This document shows, in pieces, positions 16,253 to 24,400 of a DNA stretch of 64,000 nucleotides (position 1 is the stretch's first letter; every line of letters begins with the position of its first letter). The DNA is from Fimbriimonas sp. GTDB lineage: Bacteria; Armatimonadota; Fimbriimonadia; Fimbriimonadales; Fimbriimonadaceae. The DNA lies in NCBI GenBank assembly GCA_029866005.1, contig JARXAE010000002.1, positions 62,001 through 126,000 on the forward strand. The letters are read 5' to 3'. The notes beneath the pieces are model-generated. The model was given only the letters and a program-made list of their open reading frames with translations, searched no databases and was not told where the DNA came from. A program made the translations under genes and the position numbers.

Positions 16253-17184
16253 GAGACTGCCTCCCAAACGGTGTTGTAAACAGCTTCAGGCTGAATGTCT
16301 TTCAATCCGGATACTTCATAGTGACAGCGGTGGATTTGACCATAGGGGCAGGAGCGCGCAGGTTTAGTGATACTATAAAGCCCGATAGCTGGAACGCCGA
16401 GCGCGGCGGCGACATGCGAACTACCTGTATCACCCCCGACGTGGGCGTTGGAAAGCGAGATGAGTGACACAAGCTCACGAACCGAGGTTTTGCCAAGGAA
16501 GTTTAGAATCGGCACCTTCGTTTCTTGCTCGACTTCTCGGAAAGCTTGTTCGTCAGCTTCGGCCTTTCCACCGATGAAGACAGCGGAGATTCCTTTCGAT
16601 GCGATCATCTCCGACAGGCGAGCAAAGTGAGCGGCAGGCCATCGTTTGGTAGCCCATCCGGCTCCAGCATTCAAAACGACGAATGGGCCCTTGACACCAT
16701 GCTCTGAAAGAAGATCTTTGCACTTGGTTCGATCTTCTTCGCTTGGCTGCATGCCGAAGTCGGCCCTGTCGCACTCGGCACCGGCAGCCCGGGCAACATC
16801 AACGTACTGATCAACCACGTGGAGGCTGCTTGGATCGGGTTTGACCGGGGCAGAAAAGAGCGGTGCAAGTTCACGCTGCCAATGGTAACCGAGCTTCTTC
16901 CCTGCCCTGGCACGCGCCACGACCAGGCCACTTTTTGAGAGGCCCTGCATGTCAAGGGCAAGATCGAATTTCGTTTCAAATGTTGGCCAAGAAGCTGGCT
17001 TGAATCCCGGCTTGACTCGCTGGATTTCATCGACCGAAGGGCAGCATTCGATGATCCCTGCAAAACGAGGATCAACCGCCCAAGTAATTCTTGATTCTGG
17101 AAACGATTTTTTGAGCGCAACCGCCACCGGGAGTGTGCAAACGCAATCGCCCAACGCAGACAAGCGAGAGATGAGGATGTTCAA
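16249..17184 (-). CDS. Heptosyltransferase-like glycosyltransferase family 9 protein
   Basis: Adds heptose to the LPS core; GT9 family (WaaC/WaaF-like), 311 residues. Evidence: ILISRLSALGDCVCTLPVA at the N-terminus, LNAGAGWATKRWPAAHFA near the middle, and GGDTGSSHVAAALGVPAIGLY for the ADP-heptose site. The best start is a TTG at 17184 overlapping the upstream stop (TTGA), with AGGA five bases before it; this puts the family's first strand at residue 2. An upstream ATG would add residues inside the acyltransferase gene. Which heptose it adds is not determined. Confidence 0.9.
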   Translation of the reverse strand: MNILISRLSALGDCVCTLPVAVALKKSFPESRITWAVDPRFAGIIECCPSVDEIQRVKPGFKPASWPTFETKFDLALDMQGLSKSGLVVARARAGKKLGYHWQRELAPLFSAPVKPDPSSLHVVDQYVDVARAAGAECDRADFGMQPSEEDRTKCKDLLSEHGVKGPFVVLNAGAGWATKRWPAAHFARLSEMIASKGISAVFIGGKAEADEQAFREVEQETKVPILNFLGKTSVRELVSLISLSNAHVGGDTGSSHVAAALGVPAIGLYSITKPARSCPYGQIHRCHYEVSGLKDIQPEAVYNTVWEAVS

Positions 17185-18062
17185 AGGAGTCCTCGACGGC
17201 GGGCGTATTTCCATCGGTCGTGCATCCAAAGGTATTGCTCCGGAGCGAGACGGATCATTTGCTCAATCGCGGCGTTAACCCTAGTCATCAGCTCTTCGGG
17301 TTTCTCGCCTTCGAACGCCCGGATCGGTTCGAGATAGACGTGACGGTATTGGCCCGGACCCGTTCGCAGGTGGCAACAAGGGAGGATGGGGGCTTTCGTT
17401 CGTAGGTGGAGCACGGCTGGCCCAAGCACAGTTCCGGCGAGCTTGCCGAAGAACGGAAGATAGGCTTCGTCGGCATTTTGGTCAGGAAGGATGACGACAA
17501 GCTCGTTCGCCTTCAAGCGCTTAATGGTCTCGCGGGCTGCGTTGCCACGACTGAGAATCTCCATGTACTTACCGCGAAGTGCGTTTACTTTGTCGGTGAT
17601 TGCCGACTCATTGGCGTCTCGAGCGATGCCAGAAACTTTAACTCCTTGGGTTGAAATGTAATGACACATCCGCTCAAAGTTGCCAAGGTGAGCGCTGATC
17701 AGCAAGACACCCTGACCTTGATCGAGAACATTCTGAAGGTGTTCGCGACCTTCGAGGGTTGTATCCATGGGGAAATCTTCCACCTTGCGAAGCGGTGAAC
17801 GGAGGAAGTCCGCTACCATGCGTCCAAAATGCTGAAACATCCCGCGCGCCATCTCGACTTGGGCGGAATTTGACAACTGTGGAAATGCGAGCGAAACATT
17901 GTCAGTGGTGCGCGTGCGATGCTTTTTGTCAAGGCGACAAAGGAGCATTCCAAGTGCGGCACCGCGCTTCTCTGACTTGGCAATATCTTGCACCCGGAAC
18001 CACTTTTCGCCGAAGTTCAGAACCGCAAGCCCTAGGCGGTGGATGAACGCTTTCTTATTCAG
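17181..18062 (-). CDS. lpxL: LpxL/HtrB-type lipid A acyltransferase with probable CTG start
   Basis: Secondary acyltransferase for lipid A. The family motifs are present: SAHLGNFERM (the H-x4-E/D type catalytic box), ILPDQNADEAYLPFFG, and a C-terminal QYLWMHDRWKY. A GTG at 17993 would start in mid-helix and gives 270 residues. In the same frame the coding pattern (RLGLAVLNFGEKWFR) continues 23 codons upstream to a CTG at 18062 with AAGGAG seven bases before it, overlapping the lpxK stop by eight bases. No ATG, GTG or TTG exists in that stretch, so I propose CTG initiation (293 residues). The function is well supported; the start is a proposal. Confidence 0.8.
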   Translation of the reverse strand: MNKKAFIHRLGLAVLNFGEKWFRVQDIAKSEKRGAALGMLLCRLDKKHRTRTTDNVSLAFPQLSNSAQVEMARGMFQHFGRMVADFLRSPLRKVEDFPMDTTLEGREHLQNVLDQGQGVLLISAHLGNFERMCHYISTQGVKVSGIARDANESAITDKVNALRGKYMEILSRGNAARETIKRLKANELVVILPDQNADEAYLPFFGKLAGTVLGPAVLHLRTKAPILPCCHLRTGPGQYRHVYLEPIRAFEGEKPEELMTRVNAAIEQMIRLAPEQYLWMHDRWKYARRRGLL

Positions 18063-19023
18063 GGATTCGCTCCTTCAGCCACTTCAAAAACTCTTCCTTC
18101 GGTTCAATCGTCGCACTCCGTTTCGCAATGAGAATGGTTACTTTGTCAAGGTCGTCGCGAGTCCTCAGCTTTACCCAATCCTTCATGGTTACGATGACAG
18201 TCCCTACATTGTGACGCGAAAGGAGGTCTGGCGCATCAAGTGGATCATGGTCAGGGTGGACATCAATATCCGGAACTTGGACGCCAGCTTCGCGAACTGA
18301 CGCTTCAAAAAGGTCAGGACGAGCGATGGCCGTGAGGATAGAAGCAACTGCTGGAGCGTCAACGGCAGATCCGGCCTCATTGACAAACTCGAGCGCAGAG
18401 TAAACAACCTCAAAACGATCACTAGGAAGTACAAGATTTGCACGGGATCGGTTCCAGCGAGGCTCTCGATAGGGTCCGGATGGAAATGGGAGCGCATTGG
18501 CTGGGTCACGGGCATCCAGGATGATCGTTACATGCTTGTGGAGGGGTAAGTGTTGGAAACCATCATCCAAAACCAGGACAGATCCGGGGAACTCCTGATT
18601 GGCAAGTGTTGCGGCGAGAACTCTCCGACGCCCAACGACGATTGGCAAACTGGGTCTAAGATCACGAATCTCAGAGGGTTCATCACCCCATTCTCTCGGA
18701 TTGAGTGATAGTTGGGGAGCCGTTTCTGCCGCCTCCGATTTTGGACTTCCGTATCCACTGCAACTGATCACGGGTTTGAAACCAAGTTCAACGAGGCAGT
18801 CGGCAACGAAAGTCGTCACCGGCGTCTTGCCCGATCCCCCTGCAGTGAGATTCCCGATACATATCACGCGAGGATGAGCAATTGCGGGTCGCTTGATGCG
18901 GTATCGATATATCAGCAGGTAAACTTGCCAGGACAGAGAATAGAGTGCCGTAAGCGGCAGAAGAATTATTCGCCCGAAGAGGGGTCTCCATCCTTGACCA
19001 AACCAGAGGTTCTCGATACGCAT
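18055..19023 (-). CDS. lpxK: Tetraacyldisaccharide 4'-kinase
   Basis: Phosphorylates the 4' position of the lipid A disaccharide at the inner membrane. It has 322 residues. Residues 15-40 hold the N-terminal membrane helix, followed by ICIGNLTAGGSGKTPVT with the Walker A at 62-67, and the LVLDDGFQHLPLHK block with the catalytic Asp-His region. The ATG at 19023 gives the normal family start (MRIENLWFG); a TTG 15 codons upstream is less likely. It heads the five-gene envelope operon and is divergent from a TetR gene. Confidence 0.93.
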   Translation of the reverse strand: MRIENLWFGQGWRPLFGRIILLPLTALYSLSWQVYLLIYRYRIKRPAIAHPRVICIGNLTAGGSGKTPVTTFVADCLVELGFKPVISCSGYGSPKSEAAETAPQLSLNPREWGDEPSEIRDLRPSLPIVVGRRRVLAATLANQEFPGSVLVLDDGFQHLPLHKHVTIILDARDPANALPFPSGPYREPRWNRSRANLVLPSDRFEVVYSALEFVNEAGSAVDAPAVASILTAIARPDLFEASVREAGVQVPDIDVHPDHDPLDAPDLLSRHNVGTVIVTMKDWVKLRTRDDLDKVTILIAKRSATIEPKEEFLKWLKERIPE

Positions 19024-19090
19024 CCTTCTGAAGCTTGAGTGAACCTTATTCTCTAAGCCGCAGTCCAAGAAAGTGCTGCATGGTCAAGTT

Positions 19091-19693
19091 ATGCAAACGA
19101 ATTCACCAAATAAGGTCGTGGCGAGAACTGTCTCGACCCGGCAACAACTCATAGATACGGCGGTCCGGCTATTCTCGTCAAATGGATTTCAGCGCACAAG
19201 CCTGGATCTCATTGCTCTGGAGTCCGGCGTCTCCAAGATGACGATTTTCTACTACTTCAAAAACAAGGAGGATCTGGTTATTGCGGCACTAGAAGAAGCT
19301 CACCAGAATTGCCTGGCAAGCGTTCGAGAACTGGCGATGGCGAAGAGTTCTGACTCCAAGACCTATCTATCTGCCGTTTTTGGCGCGTTGGAGCATCTTT
19401 CGACCGCAGGCGAGCTCCCAAATCTTTACATACGAGCTTTAGCGGAGTTCACCGATGAGGACTCTCCCATACGTCAACTCATCACGACCCACGTTCGTTT
19501 CGTCGAAAAGCGATTCTCCACGCTGGCCATGGAGTCCGGATTCCAGGACCCCGAGGACGTTGTGCGACAACTGATGACCATTCTCCGCGCGTTGTATGCG
19601 ACCCAGATCTGCCCAGCTGGTGGAACAGGTTCCATCTGTGCCAAGAAGATGGCAGATTGCGTTATTAAGGTTTCTCCAGCATTCGCGGCCTAA
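19091..19693 (+). CDS. TetR-family transcriptional regulator A
   Basis: A 200-residue TetR/AcrR repressor. The N-terminal helix-turn-helix is STRQQLIDTAVRLFSSNGF then LDLIALESGVSKMTIFYYF, ending FKNKEDLV. The C-terminal ligand domain is paralogous to the next gene; both are about 200 residues and end in similar S-x-A-F/L-A-A tails. It is divergent from lpxK, so it might control the envelope operon, itself or its neighbour. The ATG at 19091 is preferred over a GTG at 19073. The ligand is unknown. Confidence 0.88.
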   Translation: MQTNSPNKVVARTVSTRQQLIDTAVRLFSSNGFQRTSLDLIALESGVSKMTIFYYFKNKEDLVIAALEEAHQNCLASVRELAMAKSSDSKTYLSAVFGALEHLSTAGELPNLYIRALAEFTDEDSPIRQLITTHVRFVEKRFSTLAMESGFQDPEDVVRQLMTILRALYATQICPAGGTGSICAKKMADCVIKVSPAFAA

Positions 19694-19800
19694 AGTCTGA
19701 TTTGCCTTGCACCGCCTCGGTGTCGCAATAGAAACTTCGGGCTACTTGACCTGGATTCGATCAATCTTTGCGAATTGTATCGCAATTCGGAGTCATTAAG

Positions 19801-19817
19801 GAGATTTTCTAAATCTC
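19801..19817. promoter_or_regulatory. Candidate TetR operator
   Basis: GAGATTT, TCT, AAATCTC: perfect 7-base arms around a 3-base centre, 46 bases before the second TetR gene. TetR dimers usually bind 15-20 base palindromes near their own promoters. Assignment is by position only. Confidence 0.45.
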
Positions 19818-19863
19818 TTTACAATTATGTCATTGTCGTAGCGTAAGGTTGAGTTGAGGCACC

Positions 19864-20466
19864 ATGAGAGAGACAAACGGGACTCACGCCGTTGTGAGAA
19901 CGAGTTCGACAAGGCAGCACATCTTAGACACTGCAAGGTCAGTCTTTGCAAACCAGGGGTTTGGCAAAACAAGTCTTGACCAGATTGCCACGGAAGCGAA
20001 TGTCTCGAAGATGACGATTTTTTATCACTTCAAGAATAAAGAAGAGCTCGTGGTCGCCGCATTGGACGAATCCCACAGCGAATGTATGCGAAGTGTTCTT
20101 GTGGGCCTCACAGAGCACGAGTCAGACAAAAAACGTCTCGTTGGGGCACTATTTGAAGTGCTTGAAGAAAGACTCTCCCGGCATGAGTTGAACGACATTT
20201 ATATGCGCGCGGTTGCCGAGTACGGGAAGGATGATTCCTCCATCGCAGACGCGATTCAAAGACATTTCGTGGAAGTGGAGCGCACCCTAGCGACCTTAGT
20301 TACCGATGCTGACTCGGGCGATCCTGAAGAAGTGGTTCCCCAGCTCATGCTGATCTTAATGGGAATCTACGGGTTGCATCTGAATGCATCCGGACCAAGG
20401 CAGCGCGTTCCAGCGCGCAGAATGGCAGAAGCGATTATGAGCGCATCAAGCGCTCTTGCAGCTTAG
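19864..20466 (+). CDS. TetR-family transcriptional regulator B
   Basis: A 200-residue TetR regulator and paralogue of the preceding one: STRQHILDTARSVFANQGF, LDQIATEANVSKMTIFYHF and FKNKEELVVAALDESH align closely with regulator A. The ligand domain has diverged more, so the two may sense different molecules. A 170-base gap with a palindrome lies upstream, so it probably has its own promoter. Its stop overlaps the convergent tyrS stop by four bases. Confidence 0.88.
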   Translation: MRETNGTHAVVRTSSTRQHILDTARSVFANQGFGKTSLDQIATEANVSKMTIFYHFKNKEELVVAALDESHSECMRSVLVGLTEHESDKKRLVGALFEVLEERLSRHELNDIYMRAVAEYGKDDSSIADAIQRHFVEVERTLATLVTDADSGDPEEVVPQLMLILMGIYGLHLNASGPRQRVPARRMAEAIMSASSALAA

Positions 20467-21653
20467 ATTAGGGTTTTAAACTGATGCTTCCCAACTTTGA
20501 GGACCTTTCCAAGAAGGTCGACCTGGCTCATTCGAAGCTCGGTCAATTTTTCGCCGGCTAGGGTTACTGCGCCACTCGATATCAGCTCCTTTGCCTTTCC
20601 GTTGCTCGCAGCCATTCCTAATCCAACAATCAGCGCCGGAAGCGAAACCATTCCGTCTTGAATTAGATCCTCGGGTATTTCGGCTTCTTCGGCCTCGGTC
20701 ACAACCTTACGCTGGGAGAAGGTTTCGACGAAGAATGTTTCGGCTTCTGCGCCCGCCTCGGGCGAGTGGTAGAGGGAAACGATTTCTTTTGCCAGCCTGA
20801 TTTTGGCGTCGCGAGGGTTTTTGCCTTCAATTAACATCTCCTGAACCTCATCAAGCGGCACATCGGTGCAGAGCTCGAACCAGTTAGCAATGATCTCGTC
20901 CGGAATCTTCATCGTCTTGCCAAACATGTCGTTTGGCGTATCCATGATCGAGATGTAGTTACCCAACGACTGGCTCATCTTCTCTTTGCCATCAATGCCA
21001 ACCAGGAGCGGGCAGAGAATGACGGCTTGAGGTTCTTGTCCGTACTGCTCCATCAGGGTTCGACCGACGAGGTTGTTGAACTTCTGATCATTGCCCCCGA
21101 TCTCGATGTCGCACTTGATCTCAACAGAGTCCATACCCTGGCACAGCGGATAAAGGATTTCGTGCATCGCGATGGGCTGGTTGGTTTGAAATCGCTTGGT
21201 AAAGTCATCGCGCTCCATGATACGAGCGACTGTGTAACGCGAACAGAGTCGGATGACATCCTCGAACGTCATCTTCCCCAGCCAGTCTTTGTTGTAGTAA
21301 ATCTCCGTCTTTTCGGGATCCAGGATTTTATAGATTTGGCTACTGACAGCGTCAACGTTGGCTTGAACTTCTTCCCGGGTGAGCTGCTTCCGGGTCTTGC
21401 TCTTCCCGCTCGGGTCACCGATTTGGGCGGTGAAATCTCCGATGATTAGGCAGGCTATATGTCCCATTTTTTGGAAGTCGCGAAGCTTGCGCAACACGAC
21501 CGCCCAGCCGAGGGTCACGTCTTTGGCAGTGGGGTCCACGCCGAGTTTGACTCTTAACGTGCGACCAGCCTTGATCCGGTTCAGAATGTCCTCTTCGCCG
21601 ATCACCTCGGTAGTTCCGCGGCGGATCGTGGCGAGTTGGGCGTCAAGGTTCAT
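20463..21653 (-). CDS. tyrS: Tyrosyl-tRNA synthetase
   Basis: Charges tRNA-Tyr. It has 396 residues of the longer TyrZ-like type. The class I signature region reads DPTAKDVTLGWAVVLRKL, with TLGW where HIGH is expected (residues 47-50). The second motif is KMSQS at 225-229, and a C-terminal S4 RNA-binding domain starts near residue 333. The ATG at 21653 follows the triple-YbjQ gene by ten bases, so the two are probably co-transcribed. An in-frame codon at 21680 would overlap that gene and is less likely. Confidence 0.93.
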   Translation of the reverse strand: MNLDAQLATIRRGTTEVIGEEDILNRIKAGRTLRVKLGVDPTAKDVTLGWAVVLRKLRDFQKMGHIACLIIGDFTAQIGDPSGKSKTRKQLTREEVQANVDAVSSQIYKILDPEKTEIYYNKDWLGKMTFEDVIRLCSRYTVARIMERDDFTKRFQTNQPIAMHEILYPLCQGMDSVEIKCDIEIGGNDQKFNNLVGRTLMEQYGQEPQAVILCPLLVGIDGKEKMSQSLGNYISIMDTPNDMFGKTMKIPDEIIANWFELCTDVPLDEVQEMLIEGKNPRDAKIRLAKEIVSLYHSPEAGAEAETFFVETFSQRKVVTEAEEAEIPEDLIQDGMVSLPALIVGLGMAASNGKAKELISSGAVTLAGEKLTELRMSQVDLLGKVLKVGKHQFKTLI

Positions 21654-21663
21654 GCAATGAAGT

Positions 21664-22806
21664 TTACCGAGACTTAGCACCCTCGTTCAGGTTCGCACCC
21701 ATGCGCTGATCCGCGAGGTTGATGAAGGTGTCTTTGTCACTCATTACCGCTTGTGGCGGGAGCGAGTCACTCTCCGTTTTCAGCCCGGGCACTTTTTTCA
21801 CTGCAGTACCGATGGCGAGGAACTCGATCACTCCTCCACCAAGGGAATAGACATACGTTTTGATGCCAACCACATCGTCGGCCCCTGCCTCAACCGCATG
21901 CTCCATCAATCGATGAAGCGCATTTTCTCGGGCATCATAGACCAAGGTCGTGAGCTCCTCTATCTCTCCCCGCACGAGGGACTTGAACGCAGAAGTGATT
22001 CCTCCCGCAAATCCTAGCGAGTAGACGCTGACGCCAAGCACCAATTCCAGCGGAAGGTAGCCGCAGTGGATGAGGTTCCACATTTCCTCGCACGTGAGAT
22101 CGCTTGTGGCTGGGCGATCGTTGTACTCGGCGCCATAGTAGTCAGAATGGCTCGCGGTTCCCAACATCACCATTTCTTGGAGCCCTTGGAACTTCATGAT
22201 GTTGGTCTTGATGCCAACCACGCAGTTCGCACCTTTAGCTTTGGCTTCCTTCTGAATTCTCTCAAGAGCCAAGTGGCGAGTGTGATAAAAGATGTCGCTG
22301 TACTCCTTGACTTCCCCACGCACGAGCGATCTAAAGCCACCCATGATTCCGCCCCCAATGCCGATGGAATAGGCAACGTTTCCGAAAGCAAACGAAATGG
22401 GGCGGTAACCACAATCGAGTTGGCAATAGATTTCCTGACCGTCGGATGAGCTAGTGAATTCCAGAGCGGAGGCGTTGACGCCATCACGATGAACGGCCGA
22501 GCCGACACTGAGGAACTCGATATTGCCGCTATGAACCACGAGTTCGCTCGTGACTCCGCTGATGCCAACTGCGCCATTGAGGCCTGTCCAAGCTTCCATC
22601 CGGTCAAGGGCAGCCTTTCGGCCGTCGTGGATGATGTCGGTGATCTGGGTGACCTCGCCGCCGCCGATGGTTTTGAGAGCTTGACCAATACCCCCCATGA
22701 ATCCGACGGACCAAACTGAGTTTCCGATCACAAGCTCACCGGGCGTGTAGCCCTTCTTGGCAAGACAGAAGATTTCGTTCCCGTTGAAGCCCGTGTTGAT
22801 TGCCAT
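21664..22806 (-). CDS. Triple YbjQ/UPF0145-domain protein
   Basis: 380 residues made of three tandem YbjQ-type (UPF0145, PF01906-like) domains, at about 1-107, 118-225 and 235-340, then a polar tail. Each has a GY-x-P turn, a strand such as ELVLGVSVYSLGFAGG, a GE-x-x-E/Q-x-(S/T) segment, a helix with A-L-x-R-M/I, and a final G(I/V)KT-type strand. YbjQ proteins normally have one domain and form pentamers; their function is poorly known. Fusion of three is unusual. It lies directly upstream of tyrS. Confidence 0.75.
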   Translation of the reverse strand: MAINTGFNGNEIFCLAKKGYTPGELVIGNSVWSVGFMGGIGQALKTIGGGEVTQITDIIHDGRKAALDRMEAWTGLNGAVGISGVTSELVVHSGNIEFLSVGSAVHRDGVNASALEFTSSSDGQEIYCQLDCGYRPISFAFGNVAYSIGIGGGIMGGFRSLVRGEVKEYSDIFYHTRHLALERIQKEAKAKGANCVVGIKTNIMKFQGLQEMVMLGTASHSDYYGAEYNDRPATSDLTCEEMWNLIHCGYLPLELVLGVSVYSLGFAGGITSAFKSLVRGEIEELTTLVYDARENALHRLMEHAVEAGADDVVGIKTYVYSLGGGVIEFLAIGTAVKKVPGLKTESDSLPPQAVMSDKDTFINLADQRMGANLNEGAKSR

Positions 22807-22873
22807 GCAAGTTTCTCGCTGTTAAGGTGAGGTTAGCAGATTGGTTCCGATGAACGGTAATTAACCCAATCGC

Positions 22874-22902
22874 TTGAAGTTTGCTTTGACTACTCTTATA
22901 CT
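22874..22902 (+). promoter_or_regulatory. Sigma-70-type promoter of the coiled-coil/ECF operon
   Basis: TTGAAG, a 17-base spacer, then TATACT: a near-consensus promoter. The -10 ends six bases before the ATG at 22909, so the start site falls at the start codon and the first gene should be leaderless. Confidence 0.65.
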
Positions 22903-22908
22903 TTGAGC

Positions 22909-23217
22909 ATGCAAGATAGTCCCCTGCTCGTTGAAACAAATGCCCTCCTTCAACGACTCTTGCAACTTGAAGACGATCAAAGAGCCGAGGCTGAGCGTGC
23001 GAAAAAGGAGTTCGAGGAACGCTTTTCCAGACCTCTTGTTGACAGGGATGAAGAAGCCGAATCGGCAAACAAGACCATCGAAGAGTCCACCAAGAAGATG
23101 CGTGAACAAATGGAGGAATCTCGGCGCAAGGAGGAAGAATTTCGAGCAGCCGTCATTTCAGAATATCAGGAACAAACTAGGCTCCTGAGAGAAATTTTGG
23201 AGATTGTAAAGCGATGA
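22909..23217 (+). CDS. Small coiled-coil protein 1 of the ECF operon
   Basis: A 102-residue, highly charged, almost wholly helical protein with heptad-like leucines (LLVETNALLQRLLQLEDDQ at the start, TRLLREILEIVKR at the end). There is no signal peptide or membrane segment. I know no family for it. It is first in a four-gene operon that ends in an ECF sigma factor, and its stop overlaps the next start (ATGA). An in-frame TTG two codons upstream exists but would lie against the -10 box. Confidence 0.65.
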   Translation: MQDSPLLVETNALLQRLLQLEDDQRAEAERAKKEFEERFSRPLVDRDEEAESANKTIEESTKKMREQMEESRRKEEEFRAAVISEYQEQTRLLREILEIVKR

Positions 23218-23522
23218 ATGAAACAGATCTCCTGAAGCTTAACACTCTGCTCAATGCGCGAATAGAACGGCGTGAGCGTCAACAACACCATAGAAAGTTC
23301 GGCGAAGAGTTTATGAAGATTTCTTTGGAACGCACTCGACTTCAAGTTGCAGAGATCATGAAGGGACCGAATGAAAAGGTGATCGAATCTGCTCGGCGTC
23401 TCACAGAGCGAAGAGAATCTCCAGAAACTGCAGTCAGCGAATTGGTAACCAAACTCGAATCGGACCTGGCGGCAGTAAAGTCTCGGACGGCTGCTTTAAA
23501 GCATTGGAGGGACTCTCTTTGA
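23214..23522 (+). CDS. Small coiled-coil protein 2 of the ECF operon
   Basis: A 102-residue basic helical protein, unrecognised. It begins with a leucine zipper-like LLKLNTLLNARIERRERQQ and ends with a second helix (SDLAAVKSRTAALKHW). Its start overlaps the previous stop by ATGA and its stop overlaps the next start by TTGA, so all three small proteins are probably made in fixed ratio and may form one complex. No catalytic motif is visible. Confidence 0.65.
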   Translation: MNETDLLKLNTLLNARIERRERQQHHRKFGEEFMKISLERTRLQVAEIMKGPNEKVIESARRLTERRESPETAVSELVTKLESDLAAVKSRTAALKHWRDSL

Positions 23523-23818
23523 GTGATCCAAACATTGAAGATCTCCAAAGGAGGATGCAGGAGCTTCTCGGCAACCGAATCGCCGGTGAGTCAGATCCGA
23601 CCAAAAAGTCAAAACTCGAAAAATTCCAGAGCTTCATGGAGCAATCCGAAAAGGAGTTGCAGTCTTCGCTCGCTGCCGTCAGGGCAGAAATGGAGGAGCT
23701 GAATTCGCATAGTACGAAACTCAATATCCTTCCCCCGCTGGAGAGGTTTGGGGACATTACAAGCAGAGTCATGATTGAGCATTCAGCCCTGATCCGTCAA
23801 ATTGCAGAAAACGTGTAA
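23519..23818 (+). CDS. Small coiled-coil protein 3 of the ECF operon
   Basis: A 99-residue helical protein starting at a TTG that overlaps the preceding stop (TTGA), with a strong GGAGG eight bases before it; another TTG at 23504 is inside that ribosome site region and less likely. The middle (residues 30-65) is a predicted coiled coil rich in Glu, Lys and Gln. The C-terminus (RVMIEHSALIRQIAENV) is amphipathic. No family recognised. It ends 11 bases before the ECF sigma gene. Confidence 0.6.
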   Translation: MSDPNIEDLQRRMQELLGNRIAGESDPTKKSKLEKFQSFMEQSEKELQSSLAAVRAEMEELNSHSTKLNILPPLERFGDITSRVMIEHSALIRQIAENV

Positions 23819-23829
23819 GAATAGTCTGG

Positions 23830-24330
23830 ATGTCTGCCACCCACTTTGAGGACTTAGTCAACGAGCATAAGGACTCGGTTTACCGTCAGATGGCGCGGGT
23901 TTGTGGGAATCGTGAGGACGCAGAGGATGCGCTGGCAACGGCGATCGTGCAGGCGTTTCAGGCTTTTGAGCGACTGGCGTCCGACGATGCTTTTCGGGCG
24001 TGGCTGGGGACGATCGGGAAGCGAGTTTGCTACCGCATGCGGTCGCATGCCGGAATCACGAAGGCGCTCGAATTCGCCGAGGAGCATGATCTGGTTGCTC
24101 CAAATGTTGATGAAATGGAGCTGACAATTCTCAAAGGGTGCGTGAAGGATGCGGTTGAGGCTCTCAACGAGTCTTACCGTGACGTCTATTTAATGTGCGA
24201 AATCGAAGAGCGGACCGTTGAGGAAGTGGCGGCGGCTCTTGGTCTGACGGTGGCTGCTGCGAAGTCCCGACTTCTTCGAGCGAGGGCGAAAGTTCGGGAG
24301 ATGTTAGACCGCTCAATCTGCGCCACTTAG
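23830..24330 (+). CDS. ECF-type RNA polymerase sigma factor
   Basis: A 166-residue sigma factor with region 2 (residues 5-75: HKDSVYRQMARVCGNREDAEDALATA) and region 4 (residues 110-160: ALNESYRDVYLMCEIEERTVEEVAAALGL, then AAAKSRLLRARAKVRE, the recognition helix). It directs transcription of an unknown regulon. No anti-sigma factor follows; the next gene is an exporter with its own promoter-like sequence. The three preceding coiled-coil genes are therefore the candidates for its control partners, which is inference from context. Confidence 0.88.
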   Translation: MSATHFEDLVNEHKDSVYRQMARVCGNREDAEDALATAIVQAFQAFERLASDDAFRAWLGTIGKRVCYRMRSHAGITKALEFAEEHDLVAPNVDEMELTILKGCVKDAVEALNESYRDVYLMCEIEERTVEEVAAALGLTVAAAKSRLLRARAKVREMLDRSICAT

Positions 24331-24400
24331 TTCCGTAAGGCACTGCGGGCATTCGACTCCGTTTGAATCATTCTTGGCCTAAGTAGACTCTCCCTACACA

